NCBI GenBank assembly: GCA_903877345.1
Contig: CAIRDL010000581.1
Location: 1-30,921 of the forward strand
Reading direction: 5' to 3'
DNA from: an uncultured Oscillochloris sp.
GTDB taxonomy: Bacteria > Chloroflexota > Chloroflexia > Chloroflexales > Chloroflexaceae
Length of the DNA: 30,921 nt
Below the pieces are notes generated by a model. That model worked only from the letters and a program-made list of their open reading frames with translations. It was not told the DNA's origin and searched no databases. Position numbers and translations under genes: made by a program. Of this stretch, positions 1-8,397 are shown piece after piece; position 1 is the first letter of the stretch, and each line of letters opens with the position of its first letter.

Positions 1-126
1 GCTGTGGCGGAGGCTGCCGCTGTGGCGGAGGCTGCCGCTGTGGCGGAGGCTGCCGCTGTGGCGGAGGCTGCCGCTGTGGCGGAGGCTGCCGCTGTGGCGG
101 AGGCTGCCGCTGTGGCGGAGGCTGCT
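1..126. repeat. Seven tandem 18-bp repeats (hexapeptide AASATA)
   Basis: The unit gctgtggcggaggctgcc occurs seven times in a row, with one base change in the last copy. Read on the minus strand in the FHA/membrane gene it encodes repeated Ala-Ala-Ser-Ala-Thr-Ala. The array reaches the window edge, so the true copy number is unknown. Perfect copies suggest recent slippage and possible length variation. Confidence 0.95.
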
Positions 127-1517
127 TCCGCCGCTGTGCCCGTCAGAACCGTGGATTCGGTAATTAGCGCTGTGCTACTGATTGGCGTCTTGTCGGTCGT
201 TGTCGGCACCCCCGTAGTGGTGATGGTGCTCGTTGATGTCAGTACCGCTATAGCGGCGGCAGTCCTCGTCGCTGCACCACTCGTAGCACTTGCCTCAGCC
301 GTCACTGTTGCATAACCAGCCGTCTGGGTCAAGGGTGGCGCTAATCTGAGCGCCTCCATGGTTGCCTGAATATCGGGGGGTGGAGGTGGGGTGCGGGGCC
401 AAAAAATGAGACCCATGAGGAGCATCAGCACCACTACGAACAGCGCCAACCAGGCGAGTGAAAGGCGCGGTTGGTGGCAAAACTCACCTGTAACACTATG
501 CTCAGCTTGCCGCACCTGATACTCAGGGATGGTTTCCGATGTGGGCGTAGCAACAACCGTGAACTTGTAGTCACGGGTTCGCCAAGCAAAACCCTGCGGC
601 GCGCTAACGGTGAGGTCAATCTTACGGGAATGACCAGCTTCGAGAGTCAGAGTTGTCGGGGCAAAGGTATGCTCGGGTAGACTTTCATCCTCCGGAATGC
701 TCAGAAAATAATCGAGACTCGTATTACTTTTATTAGTAAGATCTAGCTTAAAAAGTCCATCTGTTTTACTTTTAACTAGCGATTCGTCCAGTTTCAGCGT
801 GCTTTTTACAAAAGGTAATACCTCCCAAGTGGCCGAGGTCGTACCTTCAAGCGTTCGGTCGTTGCCAATGGTGTAGGCGCGGAGACTGACCTGATGTATA
901 CCTGCGGAACTCGTGGGTTCCTCGGGTACACTGATGGGTACATTGAGCGTAGCGGAGGCTCGCGACGCGATCAGAATGGGGTCTGAGGGGAGATCCATCC
1001 ATCGGAAGGGACCACCTTCACCCGTGATAAAAAATTTACCTTCTTGCGTGCTGTTATTCGTGAGTGTAAGGCTGACGATTGCGGCTTGCACGCCCGGGCG
1101 TAGACTGAGCTGCTCTTGGCCCGGTGCTAACGCCACGGTCACCAACGAATCCCGTTGGGGCGGCAGCGGAGCGGTAGGGGAAGGTTGACCGTCATCTAGT
1201 GCGGGTGGATCGGGATCCAACGCCAACTGATAATCGCCGATGCTCAACCGTTGGTCGGTAGGCCAACGGATCCACGTCTGACTCGGCAGCATAGCTTGCC
1301 CAAGATGGGTGCTGCTCTTCGTGCTGAGATTCAGCACATAGATTTTGTCCCCATTGCGGCTGATCCGCAAGTGGTTACGTGAAACCTCAGGACCCTCTAG
1401 CTTCACTTGGCTGTTGGGGGCACACCCGACGATTAGGCCATCAGCAGTCAGTGGCACATGATCCGCTCGGTTTCTCTGTGGATCGTAGACATGGACGAAC
1501 GTTTCGCGGGTAGCCAT
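1..1517 (-). CDS. FHA / Ig-like / single-pass membrane protein, C-terminus cut by window edge
   Basis: The frame is open from an ATG at 1517 to base 1, about 505 codons, and continues outside the window. Residues 1-100 form an FHA-like domain with the SRNHLRI core at 46-52, but it is degenerate: the usual GR is GC (Cys32) and the StNGT loop reads TKSST. Residues about 115-335 are beta-rich and Ig-like with no catalytic motif; the second half resembles the tail of the neighbouring kinase. A hydrophobic stretch at 352-373 (LSLAWLALFVVVLMLLMGLI) after a basic/aromatic segment is a likely transmembrane helix. It is followed by PRTPPPPP and a Ser/Thr/Ala-rich tail with hexapeptide repeats. By topology, FHA should be cytoplasmic and the low-complexity tail outside. 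It starts 63 bases after the kinase and is probably the last member of the signalling module. Function is inferred; a membrane receptor or anchor for the kinases is plausible. Confidence 0.8.
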   Translation of the reverse strand, partial: MATRETFVHVYDPQRNRADHVPLTADGLIVGCAPNSQVKLEGPEVSRNHLRISRNGDKIYVLNLSTKSSTHLGQAMLPSQTWIRWPTDQRLSIGDYQLALDPDPPALDDGQPSPTAPLPPQRDSLVTVALAPGQEQLSLRPGVQAAIVSLTLTNNSTQEGKFFITGEGGPFRWMDLPSDPILIASRASATLNVPISVPEEPTSSAGIHQVSLRAYTIGNDRTLEGTTSATWEVLPFVKSTLKLDESLVKSKTDGLFKLDLTNKSNTSLDYFLSIPEDESLPEHTFAPTTLTLEAGHSRKIDLTVSAPQGFAWRTRDYKFTVVATPTSETIPEYQVRQAEHSVTGEFCHQPRLSLAWLALFVVVLMLLMGLIFWPRTPPPPPDIQATMEALRLAPPLTQTAGYATVTAEASATSGAATRTAAAIAVLTSTSTITTTGVPTTTDKTPISSTALITESTVLTGTAAEAASATAAASATAAASATAAASATAAASATAAASATAAASAT

Positions 1518-1580
1518 CGCACACCTCAGCGGGTAAGACAAGTGCTTGCTACTTGCCTACCGAGTAACAACAGGTGCAAA

Positions 1581-3488
1581 CTAGAATGGCAGGAGACCTT
1601 CTTGCGTGAAGGTTGCTGTCGCTGTAAGGAGCCCCCCAGGTGCTTCAGCCCGGACGGTAAAGGGGTAGCGCTGTCGCAACAGGTGCCACTTGGCGCTCAC
1701 CGTCAGCTTAACTACGGCTGTCTCGCCAGGGTCAAGCGCAACAGTCTTGGACTCCAAAGTACAACTCAGCGCACCCTCTGGATCGCTGGCACTAAGTTTG
1801 TACTGGATAGAACTATTGCCGTCATTGCTTATTTCGACCGTATATTGACCATCCTCACGGGATGTGGTCTCACATGGCGTCACTACGAGCTTGCTACGGA
1901 TCACGGACGCCACATGCCAGTACCCTTCCTCCTTGTATACCACGTTCGGCTGAGCTAAGGGGCAAACATGCAGGGTCACAACATAGTCACCAGCTTTACC
2001 AACGGGTGCTGATGGCACTTCAACCGTGAGCGGAAGTTGTAGCACCTGACCGGGATCGATCAGCCCCGTTTTCAGGGTTTGACCGGGATCGAGCGCCTTC
2101 AACCAGCTTAGCGGTAACGGCAACCCCTCGGCAGTAAGCATCACCCGGTCAGTTTGTTCACCACAGTTTTTGATCGTGAGGCAAACGGTCGCACCTTGGC
2201 CTGGGGTAAGCGTGATCTGCTTGGGGGCAAGGTCTACCTCAAGGCGAGCTGGTGTAGCCTGCTCTAAACAGAGGGTGAACGGCCCAATCTGTAGGCGTTG
2301 CTGCATATCCCAGCGCTGCTCACGGTTACGTGGCAGTCGTGCTCCGTTAAACCAGGTACCGTTTCGAGTACCCAAGTCAGTCACCCTAGCAGTCGCATTT
2401 CCCCGCCTAATCTGTAGGTGGTTGCGGGCAACTGGCGGGCTGTCAAGGTGAAGATCATTCGTCTCCCACCGTCCAACACTCAGCCCACGTTGGGACAAGG
2501 CAACGCATTTAAAGAGGTTGCCCCGTACATCAAACACCCTGACGCGCAAATCAACGGCATCAGCCCATGTCGGTTTAGGCTTAGCGCCATCTCCTAGGCG
2601 AAGCAGAGCCCCCAACGCAGCAACTAGATCCGCCGCCTTGGCGTAGCGCTCATCAGGCGCTTTCGCTAAGCAACACTTCACAATCGCATTAAGTTTGAGG
2701 GAGTATTGTTTCCGGTCAGGATCAAGCATGTCGAGCGCATGGGGAGCCTGCTCGACATGTTTGGTTGCCACCTCTTCAAAGCTACCCGAGGTGAAGTCAA
2801 AGGGCGGGCGGTTCGTCAACAGTTCGTAGAGTACCAAGCCTAAGGCGTAGATGTCAGTACGTCCATCTAATGTTTGATCCTTGAATTGCTCAGGAGCCAT
2901 ATAGGCAAAGGTGTAGTGTCCACTAGACGTAATCCCAGAAGAGGTCGGCGCACTATCAACAATTCCAGTCAGACCGAAGTCAGTGAGCTTGACTATAAAA
3001 TCGCTGTATTTCCCCGTATCACGGTGTCTGGTTGGATCCCGATGAACCAAGAGTACATTTTCAGGCTTGAGATCATGATGAAAGACCCCTCGGTCATGGG
3101 CGTAGGCGAGCGCCTTAGCAACCTGATAGGCTACATTGAGGCCGATGTCCAACCGAAGTGGTTGCCGGTCGCGAGTCTGCTGCTCAATCAGCGTGCGGAG
3201 CGAACCAGCATCTGCGAACTCCATGCTCAGAAACAAACGCCCTTGATCTTCGTATTGTTCATAGATTTTGATAATGTTTTCATGCTGGAGCGTACTGAGG
3301 GTTGCAACTTTTTGCTGGAACCGCTCTACAAAGCTAGGCTTTTGCTTATGCCTATCGTAGATTTCTTTCACCGCCTCGTGACGCTGTGCGCCCACATGGT
3401 AGGCACAGAAGACGCGCCCCATGACACCTGAGCCAAGCGGCTCCTGCATCAGGCGATTACAAATCGTAGGGCCTTGCAAATCAGTCAC
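1581..3488 (-). CDS. Atypical Hanks-type Ser/Thr kinase with FHA and Ig-like domains
   Basis: 635 residues, starting at GTG 3488. The kinase domain (about 10-290) has a glycine loop GSGVMGRVF (19-27), Lys41 in AVKEIY, KPEN (141-144), DFG (170-172) and APE (198-200). Two key positions differ from the upstream paralogue: the residue matching its alpha-C Glu60 is Lys60, and HRD is HHD (137-139), so it is a non-RD enzyme lacking the usual Lys-Glu salt bridge. An FHA domain follows (about 320-410; VGR and RNGTWFNG are present, but the conserved Ser before R-N-H is Ala), then beta-rich Ig-like segments to the C-terminus. There is no transmembrane helix. The start overlaps the preceding kinase stop by 8 bases (GTGACTGA), implying translational coupling. 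It may be an altered-activity kinase or a pseudokinase scaffold; family assignment is firm. Confidence 0.93.
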   Translation of the reverse strand: MTDLQGPTICNRLMQEPLGSGVMGRVFCAYHVGAQRHEAVKEIYDRHKQKPSFVERFQQKVATLSTLQHENIIKIYEQYEDQGRLFLSMEFADAGSLRTLIEQQTRDRQPLRLDIGLNVAYQVAKALAYAHDRGVFHHDLKPENVLLVHRDPTRHRDTGKYSDFIVKLTDFGLTGIVDSAPTSSGITSSGHYTFAYMAPEQFKDQTLDGRTDIYALGLVLYELLTNRPPFDFTSGSFEEVATKHVEQAPHALDMLDPDRKQYSLKLNAIVKCCLAKAPDERYAKAADLVAALGALLRLGDGAKPKPTWADAVDLRVRVFDVRGNLFKCVALSQRGLSVGRWETNDLHLDSPPVARNHLQIRRGNATARVTDLGTRNGTWFNGARLPRNREQRWDMQQRLQIGPFTLCLEQATPARLEVDLAPKQITLTPGQGATVCLTIKNCGEQTDRVMLTAEGLPLPLSWLKALDPGQTLKTGLIDPGQVLQLPLTVEVPSAPVGKAGDYVVTLHVCPLAQPNVVYKEEGYWHVASVIRSKLVVTPCETTSREDGQYTVEISNDGNSSIQYKLSASDPEGALSCTLESKTVALDPGETAVVKLTVSAKWHLLRQRYPFTVRAEAPGGLLTATATFTQEGLLPF

Positions 3489-4728
3489 AAGGTGTTCCTA
3501 GCGTAGACAGCGTTTCCCATTCTAGACGCAGCCAGTATGCACCCACTTGCAAGTATGTGTCCAAAGGCCAAGTGTGCGGTTCACTCGGGGGAAGTCGGAT
3601 GCCATCCAAGAAGGTGCCGTGGTTAGAGCCAAGATCAATGACTGATATCTGCGCGCCTTCCCAGGTTAACCGTAGATGATGGCGTGAGACCCCGACTCCT
3701 TCGAGCACGAGGCCGTTGCTGGCGGCACGCCCAACGCTACTGGTTGAACCATGTAACTCGACCACTTGAAGGGTGCGACCCTCGTCGTCCATCACGTAGA
3801 TGCGTGGGCGAAAACGGGATGGCGCCGTAGCCACAGCCTCGCTGATCGGCTGGATCATGATGTCCGGGGTCTCTACGAGGACTTGTCGTAGGGCGACGGC
3901 AAGCTCATCGGCGCTGGTGAAACGCTCATCGGCACGCTTTGCTAGGCAACACAGGATGATTTGCTCTAGAGTCATAGGCAACTCAGGGCGAAGTTGACTG
4001 GGGCGGGATGGCGATTCAGCGAGATGTTTGTAGATCGAACCAACGGCGGAGTGGCTAACAAAGGGGCGACGACCAACCGTTACCTCGTACAGCACGACGC
4101 CAAGGGCGTAGATGTCGCTCCGCGCATCGAGCGTCGCACCCTGGCACTGCTCCGGCGACATATAGGCGGGCGTGCCCACCAGTTCGTTGCCCGTAATCCG
4201 CTCATTATCAGCTAAATGGGCTAGGCCAAAATCAGCGATCTTCAGAACGAGCGGTAGGCCAGCGGGCGTAGGGGCGGTCGTGAGGAGCAGGTTATCAGGC
4301 TTGATGTCGCGGTGGATCATACCCTGCGTATGGGCATGGGCGAGCGCTTCGGCTGCCTGACGCACCAAGTCAATGACCGTAAGCAAGGACCAACCGGTTC
4401 GCGTACGCACCTGTTGGTCTTGCCACGCACGGAGCGACCCTTGTTCGGCCAACTCCATCACCAGATAGACATATCCGTTCTGTTCATCCGCGACAGAGTC
4501 GTAAATCCCGATGATATGGGGATGGCGTAATGCGGCTATCGCACGGGCTTCGTGGAGAAAACGCGTTTGGAAGACCTGATCGTTTGCCAGACTTCCGTGC
4601 ATCAGCTTGAGGGCAACCTGGCGATCCAAACGGATGTGGTGGGCGCGAAAAACCCGGCCCATCCCTCCGCTACCAAGTAGAGCCTCGATCTGATAGCTCC
4701 CAATGATTTGTCCGCTCAGGTCGCTCAT
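3481..4728 (-). CDS. PknB-type Ser/Thr protein kinase with C-terminal FHA domain
   Basis: 415 residues from ATG 4728. The kinase domain is canonical: glycine loop GSGGMGRV (19-26), Lys41 (VALKL), alpha-C Glu60, HRDIKPDN (139-146), DFG (166-168), SPE (191-193) and a PASTA-less C-terminus. After a short linker comes an intact FHA domain at about 310-405 with VGR (332-334), SRHHLRL (348-354) and SNHGTFLDG (368-376). There is no transmembrane helix, so it should be cytosolic. It lies 20 bases after the FHA-baseplate gene and overlaps the second kinase by 8 bases. By analogy with T6SS PpkA and Fha proteins, it could phosphorylate a threonine on an eCIS component or on itself, to be read by the neighbouring FHA domains. 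The substrate is unknown. Confidence 0.95.
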   Translation of the reverse strand: MSDLSGQIIGSYQIEALLGSGGMGRVFRAHHIRLDRQVALKLMHGSLANDQVFQTRFLHEARAIAALRHPHIIGIYDSVADEQNGYVYLVMELAEQGSLRAWQDQQVRTRTGWSLLTVIDLVRQAAEALAHAHTQGMIHRDIKPDNLLLTTAPTPAGLPLVLKIADFGLAHLADNERITGNELVGTPAYMSPEQCQGATLDARSDIYALGVVLYEVTVGRRPFVSHSAVGSIYKHLAESPSRPSQLRPELPMTLEQIILCCLAKRADERFTSADELAVALRQVLVETPDIMIQPISEAVATAPSRFRPRIYVMDDEGRTLQVVELHGSTSSVGRAASNGLVLEGVGVSRHHLRLTWEGAQISVIDLGSNHGTFLDGIRLPPSEPHTWPLDTYLQVGAYWLRLEWETLSTLGTPCD

Positions 4729-4748
4729 AGCTGAAGTCCGTGAAAAGG

Positions 4749-5756
4749 TTATAGCGGAAGATCAAGGATATAAGCGGCGTGGGCTGGCTTATGCGTCTCG
4801 ATCAAGTATTTGAGAAGTGATTTATCTAGCGGGTAGCCGGGAGGAACCCGTAATTTGATCCGGAACACAAAGGGGGTCTTCTCCGCAACAATCTCAGGGG
4901 TGAGGCCAATACACTGCTCGATGATCTGGGTCAATCCCTGGTTGGTACCACGCAAGTGGTAGAGCGAGAAGATCTTGTCTAGGATTTGTCGTCGTTGCTG
5001 TTCAGGCCAGTCTGGATTGATAGTTAGCCCAAACCAACTTGCCAACCAGTCAATAAAGGTCTCCGGGCAGGCCTGCGGGTCAAAATAGAGTTCGATGTAA
5101 TCTTGCCGCTGCTCTAACCGCTCCCAGATGGCCTCGAACAGCAAGAGGTAGCGGCGCAAGAAGTCATTTTGCTTATCGCGATAATCCTCATGAAAGATCA
5201 TCGGCAAAAGCGCTTGGTAGCGGCTCGGCTGGTCACGTGAAGGGAGGAGCGGTGTCTCTTTTTCGTTGAGCGATGTCGGTTCGGCGGGTGCGGGTTCAGC
5301 GGTGAGTGCCGGCTCGGCGGGTGTGGGTTCAGCGGTGAGTGCCGGCTCGGCGGGTGCCGGCTCGGTGGATACCGGTTCGACGGGTGCCGGTTCGACGGGT
5401 GCCGGTTCGGCGGGTACAGCCAAGGGATGCGTTTCCGCAGCTATGTAGGTGAGCTTGTAGGGGCCGATAACGAATGAATCGCCAGGTTTGATCCGGTACG
5501 GCTGGTTTAGTAACAGCTTTTCGCCACCGACGAACGTTCCATGTGTACTGACGTCAGTGAGCCACAGGCCTTGTGTGTCCAAATTCAGCCGAGCATGGAA
5601 GCGTGAAACCAGCGCACCCTTCAGGAGCACATCATTCCTAGGATCGCGCCCAATCTTCAACTCGCCCGCCATCACTGGCACTACGAATGGTGCTTCTTGC
5701 TCGCTTTGAACGTCTAGTTTGCCGCTAGCTTCTGACACACAAACACCACTTTCCAA
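4749..5756 (-). CDS. FHA domain fused to phage tail protein I-type baseplate protein (Afp12 position)
   Basis: 335 residues if it starts at TTG 5756; a GTG at 5738 with GGAAAG about eight bases upstream is an equally good start. Residues about 25-108 are an FHA domain with IGRDPRND (35-42), SRFHARL (51-57) and THGTFVGG (71-78), so the phosphothreonine-binding set looks intact. Residues 112-162 are a Pro-Glu-Ala linker with repeated PAEPALTAEP-like units. Residues 170-335 match the gpI family of tail/baseplate wedge proteins: RYQALLPMIFHED, the aromatic run around ERLEQRQDYIELYFDP, FIDWLASWFGL, and LYHLRGTNQGLTQIIE. It follows the gpJ-like gene, the usual gpJ-gpI order, and precedes the kinases. 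An FHA module on a baseplate protein is unusual and suggests phosphorylation-linked recruitment or baseplate control. Confidence 0.9.
   Translation of the reverse strand: MESGVCVSEASGKLDVQSEQEAPFVVPVMAGELKIGRDPRNDVLLKGALVSRFHARLNLDTQGLWLTDVSTHGTFVGGEKLLLNQPYRIKPGDSFVIGPYKLTYIAAETHPLAVPAEPAPVEPAPVEPVSTEPAPAEPALTAEPTPAEPALTAEPAPAEPTSLNEKETPLLPSRDQPSRYQALLPMIFHEDYRDKQNDFLRRYLLLFEAIWERLEQRQDYIELYFDPQACPETFIDWLASWFGLTINPDWPEQQRRQILDKIFSLYHLRGTNQGLTQIIEQCIGLTPEIVAEKTPFVFRIKLRVPPGYPLDKSLLKYLIETHKPAHAAYILDLPL
5274..5414. repeat. Degenerate tandem repeats encoding a Pro-Glu-Ala linker
   Basis: Short GC-rich units such as ttcagcggtgagtgccggct and ggttcgacgggtgcc recur here and code for the PAEP/VEPAP/LTAEP linker between the FHA and gpI-type domains. 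The repeats probably change length by slippage and act as a flexible tether. Confidence 0.85.
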
Positions 5757-5819
5757 GGGTACGCGAATCGGCCTTCAGGGAGCGTAACCCGCTCCTTTAG
5801 CATAGCGCTAACCTTGTCG

Positions 5820-7928
5820 CTAACTCTCGACAAAAATGATCCGATGCTGTCCCGAACAAAATAAGCTTTCGCGGTCGATCGCTAGAGACTCTTCTTTTAC
5901 TAGCAACTCTTTGTCCGCATCCGATTTGGTAAAGAGTTGGATCTTCTGGACAACTTGCACCCCCACGATGCGCCCGAGCAAACCGTAGAGATCCCAGGGG
6001 GACAGTTTGCGGTTAAACGGCCATCCCTTGCCATCAGGACCGCCAATGTACGGATTGATGTAGCGGTACAACTGAGCCTCAGCCTGTTGTTTCACCCGAT
6101 CCTTAAGGGTCTCGTTCTTCAGTTCAACGAGACGCAATTCGGCTTCTACAATGACCCGTTGCAGTTTTACATCACCAACCACCAGCGTGATGCCCAGTGG
6201 TTGGCACGCTTCAAGCTTGCGGATAACGGCAGTTTTCAGCTCAGTGTTGGTCTTAATCGTGTCGGGTTCAAATGAACCCTCAGTTTGGTCACTGGTGGGT
6301 AGCACCAGCATCTTCACCGTTCCTGGCTTAGGATCCAAGTCGTTAGGGCCAAGGGGCGCAAGACAGCGTGCCCTGCCGACCCCCCCAATTTGGCTCACCA
6401 GATACACATAGTCATCAGCGGTTACGGCGCGAGTGTGGGTGCGTAGTTGCTCTGGTGCACGCTGTCTCGCATCTTCGACGCTCTGTGCATCAAGCCCGCC
6501 TCGGGCAACCTGCCGATTGCAGACCCGCTTGATATAGGGAATCTGGCTCTCAAGAACACTCAGTGACCCTACCTTAACATTGCCAATGATCCCGCCCCCA
6601 TACTGGTAGCGGGTGAAGCGCAACCGACTCCCTTTCGCCGGAATCTTCCCAAAGCAACGAAGCTTACCGTCTGGTTGGAGCAAGGCTGGCCCTAGGCTAA
6701 GGATCCCAGTCTGGCTATCCAGCGTGTAGTGGCAATCCGTTGGTTCAGAACTAGCGAAATCGTTCACCTCCTGCCAGATTTCAGCCTGCTCCTCGGGCCA
6801 ATCTGCGGTCGCCTGCTTGTCTTTCTCGCTTTGCTCTTTGTCGGTGGGTTCCCCTTTGGGCGGATAGATCTTCAGAAAGTCAGTTACCCGATCACGGGCA
6901 AGCAACTTCTTGTTTGCCAATTGGTAGGTCGCACTGGGTTGACCCTCGCTAACCCCAAGTATCTCATGCTCCACCGTGATCGCCTGACGGGCCTCCACGG
7001 TACCACCACGAGCCTCGACGGTGATCTGTTCGATTTCCGGGGATTCTTTGTAGCGGTTTTGGGGGTCATTGCGATCAAGGATGATCAAACAGCGTAGCCA
7101 GAAGGCTGGTTCACCCTGAAGGGGGGTGTTTTTATCTTGAGCAGAACGGAACGGATTACCATAACCCATTGTTGGCAGATAGAGAACGATCTCGCCTGAC
7201 TCATTGAAACCGCCAGTATGGTCGGTCTCGACCTCACAAGGAACCCATTCTTCCTGCGTGCCCTGCCAGACTTCCCACTTCAGCGGTGGTTTGCGTATAT
7301 TAATACCAGAGCCACTAGCCTTGAGGCTTAAAATGTCTAGCGCTAACACATGTTGGCTATGGTCGTCCTCAAAAGCTAGGTAGAAGGCATCGTCAACCTT
7401 GGGTTGTGCAGAAAAGAGCTTGATCCGTTCCGGTGGTTGCTTGAAGGTGTCAATAACGATCTTGTTCTTCGCCTGGGATGGCCTAAATGGTTTGGTCGGT
7501 TCCTCTCCAGGCGTAAAGAACCCAAGAATCGCTGGCGGGCTGATGACCAAATCACGCTCTGTCGTGAAAATGATCGCCTCGCTCGTCTCGGTGCGCACTG
7601 TGGCAACTTTGGTACCGCGTTTGATGTGAAGCTTCGCAAGTTGGGCTGCCGACAGGTAGAACGTGACCGGAGCTTGGGCCGCCTGAGCTGGTCTGAGCGT
7701 GACCCCGATCATCTCGAGGAATTTGAGATACATCCGGTCAGGCACCTGGTTCACCCGGAAGAGCAGCAGATCCGTCATCCAGGCGAACAGTTCGATCATG
7801 GCAATGCCGGGGTCGCTGACATTGTGGTCAGTCCATTCCGGGCAGTAGTGCGGAATCAGGCGCTTCGCCTCATCAACTAGATCCTGAAACCGGCGGTCAT
7901 CCAACTTTGGTGGTTTAGGCAGTGACAT
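5820..7928 (-). CDS. Baseplate wedge protein, gpJ / Afp11-like
   Basis: 702 residues from ATG 7928. The N-terminal region is typical of eCIS Afp11 and putative baseplate assembly proteins: MSLPKPPKLDDRRFQDLVDE, then NVSDPGIAMIELFAWMTDLL and the following FRVNQVPDRMYLKFLEMIG. The C-terminal half carries the gpJ core with GGLDAQSVEDARQRAPEQLR, the segment RAVTADDYVYLVSQIGGVGR, a KMLVLPTSD strand and the terminal domain ending in IVGVQVVQKIQLF. In known particles this protein forms the wedges that connect the central spike hub to the sheath and triggers sheath contraction. It sits 43 bases after the gp25 gene and 63 bases before the FHA-gpI gene. Length is normal for the shorter eCIS forms. No frameshift or lost segment is visible. 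Confidence 0.93.
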   Translation of the reverse strand: MSLPKPPKLDDRRFQDLVDEAKRLIPHYCPEWTDHNVSDPGIAMIELFAWMTDLLLFRVNQVPDRMYLKFLEMIGVTLRPAQAAQAPVTFYLSAAQLAKLHIKRGTKVATVRTETSEAIIFTTERDLVISPPAILGFFTPGEEPTKPFRPSQAKNKIVIDTFKQPPERIKLFSAQPKVDDAFYLAFEDDHSQHVLALDILSLKASGSGINIRKPPLKWEVWQGTQEEWVPCEVETDHTGGFNESGEIVLYLPTMGYGNPFRSAQDKNTPLQGEPAFWLRCLIILDRNDPQNRYKESPEIEQITVEARGGTVEARQAITVEHEILGVSEGQPSATYQLANKKLLARDRVTDFLKIYPPKGEPTDKEQSEKDKQATADWPEEQAEIWQEVNDFASSEPTDCHYTLDSQTGILSLGPALLQPDGKLRCFGKIPAKGSRLRFTRYQYGGGIIGNVKVGSLSVLESQIPYIKRVCNRQVARGGLDAQSVEDARQRAPEQLRTHTRAVTADDYVYLVSQIGGVGRARCLAPLGPNDLDPKPGTVKMLVLPTSDQTEGSFEPDTIKTNTELKTAVIRKLEACQPLGITLVVGDVKLQRVIVEAELRLVELKNETLKDRVKQQAEAQLYRYINPYIGGPDGKGWPFNRKLSPWDLYGLLGRIVGVQVVQKIQLFTKSDADKELLVKEESLAIDRESLFCSGQHRIIFVES

Positions 7929-7971
7929 ACGTTACTCAGGGTATCCTTAGACGCTGGCGGTTGCACGACCG

Positions 7972-8370
7972 TCACTCACCGGGGATGCGGTAGAAAGGAA
8001 AGACTAGCGAACGGCTATCGTGCGTCTTCTTAATCGTGTAGACAATCTCGATCAGTAGCCGTGAGCCATCCTCGCTCTTCGGATCGGCGTTGATGATGAC
8101 CTCACGCACCTCGATCCGTGGCTCCCACATTGCTAAAGCTTCACGGATGTAGTAATCGGCTAGACCCCAGGTGGTCGCATCGTTGGGGGCAAAGATGAGG
8201 TCGTGGATCTGACAGCCGAATTCCGGGCGCATCAGCCGTTGGCCCTTCGGGGTCAGTAGGATCATCAAGATCGCCTGCTCAATATCGCGCTCATGGCGGG
8301 CGAGGGCAAAGCGACCCCGTGCGTCAAGTTGGATGGGGAAGGCCCAGCCAACCCCAAGAAAATCGCTCAT
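7972..8370 (-). CDS. GPW/gp25 family baseplate protein (Afp9-like)
   Basis: 132 residues from ATG 8370. It shows the gp25 pattern: GVGWAFPIQLD at the N-terminus, ERDIEQAILMILLTPKGQRLMRPEFGC in the middle (the conserved initiation-of-sheath segment, with E and R residues), then a TWGLADYYIREALAMWEPRI helix and a last beta strand. Gp25 is the most conserved baseplate subunit and starts sheath polymerisation. It follows the PAAR gene by 27 bases and precedes the gpJ-like gene, the standard order in eCIS and T6SS-like clusters. Confidence 0.95.
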   Translation of the reverse strand: MSDFLGVGWAFPIQLDARGRFALARHERDIEQAILMILLTPKGQRLMRPEFGCQIHDLIFAPNDATTWGLADYYIREALAMWEPRIEVREVIINADPKSEDGSRLLIEIVYTIKKTHDSRSLVFPFYRIPGE

Positions 8371-8397
8371 CGTATCCCCAATAGTAGTCTAAAGCCA

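Noticed and set aside
1..126. Possible CRISPR array because of regular short repeats
   Set aside because: The 18-bp units are directly adjacent with no spacers and keep a coding frame for AASATA, so this is a coding tandem repeat.
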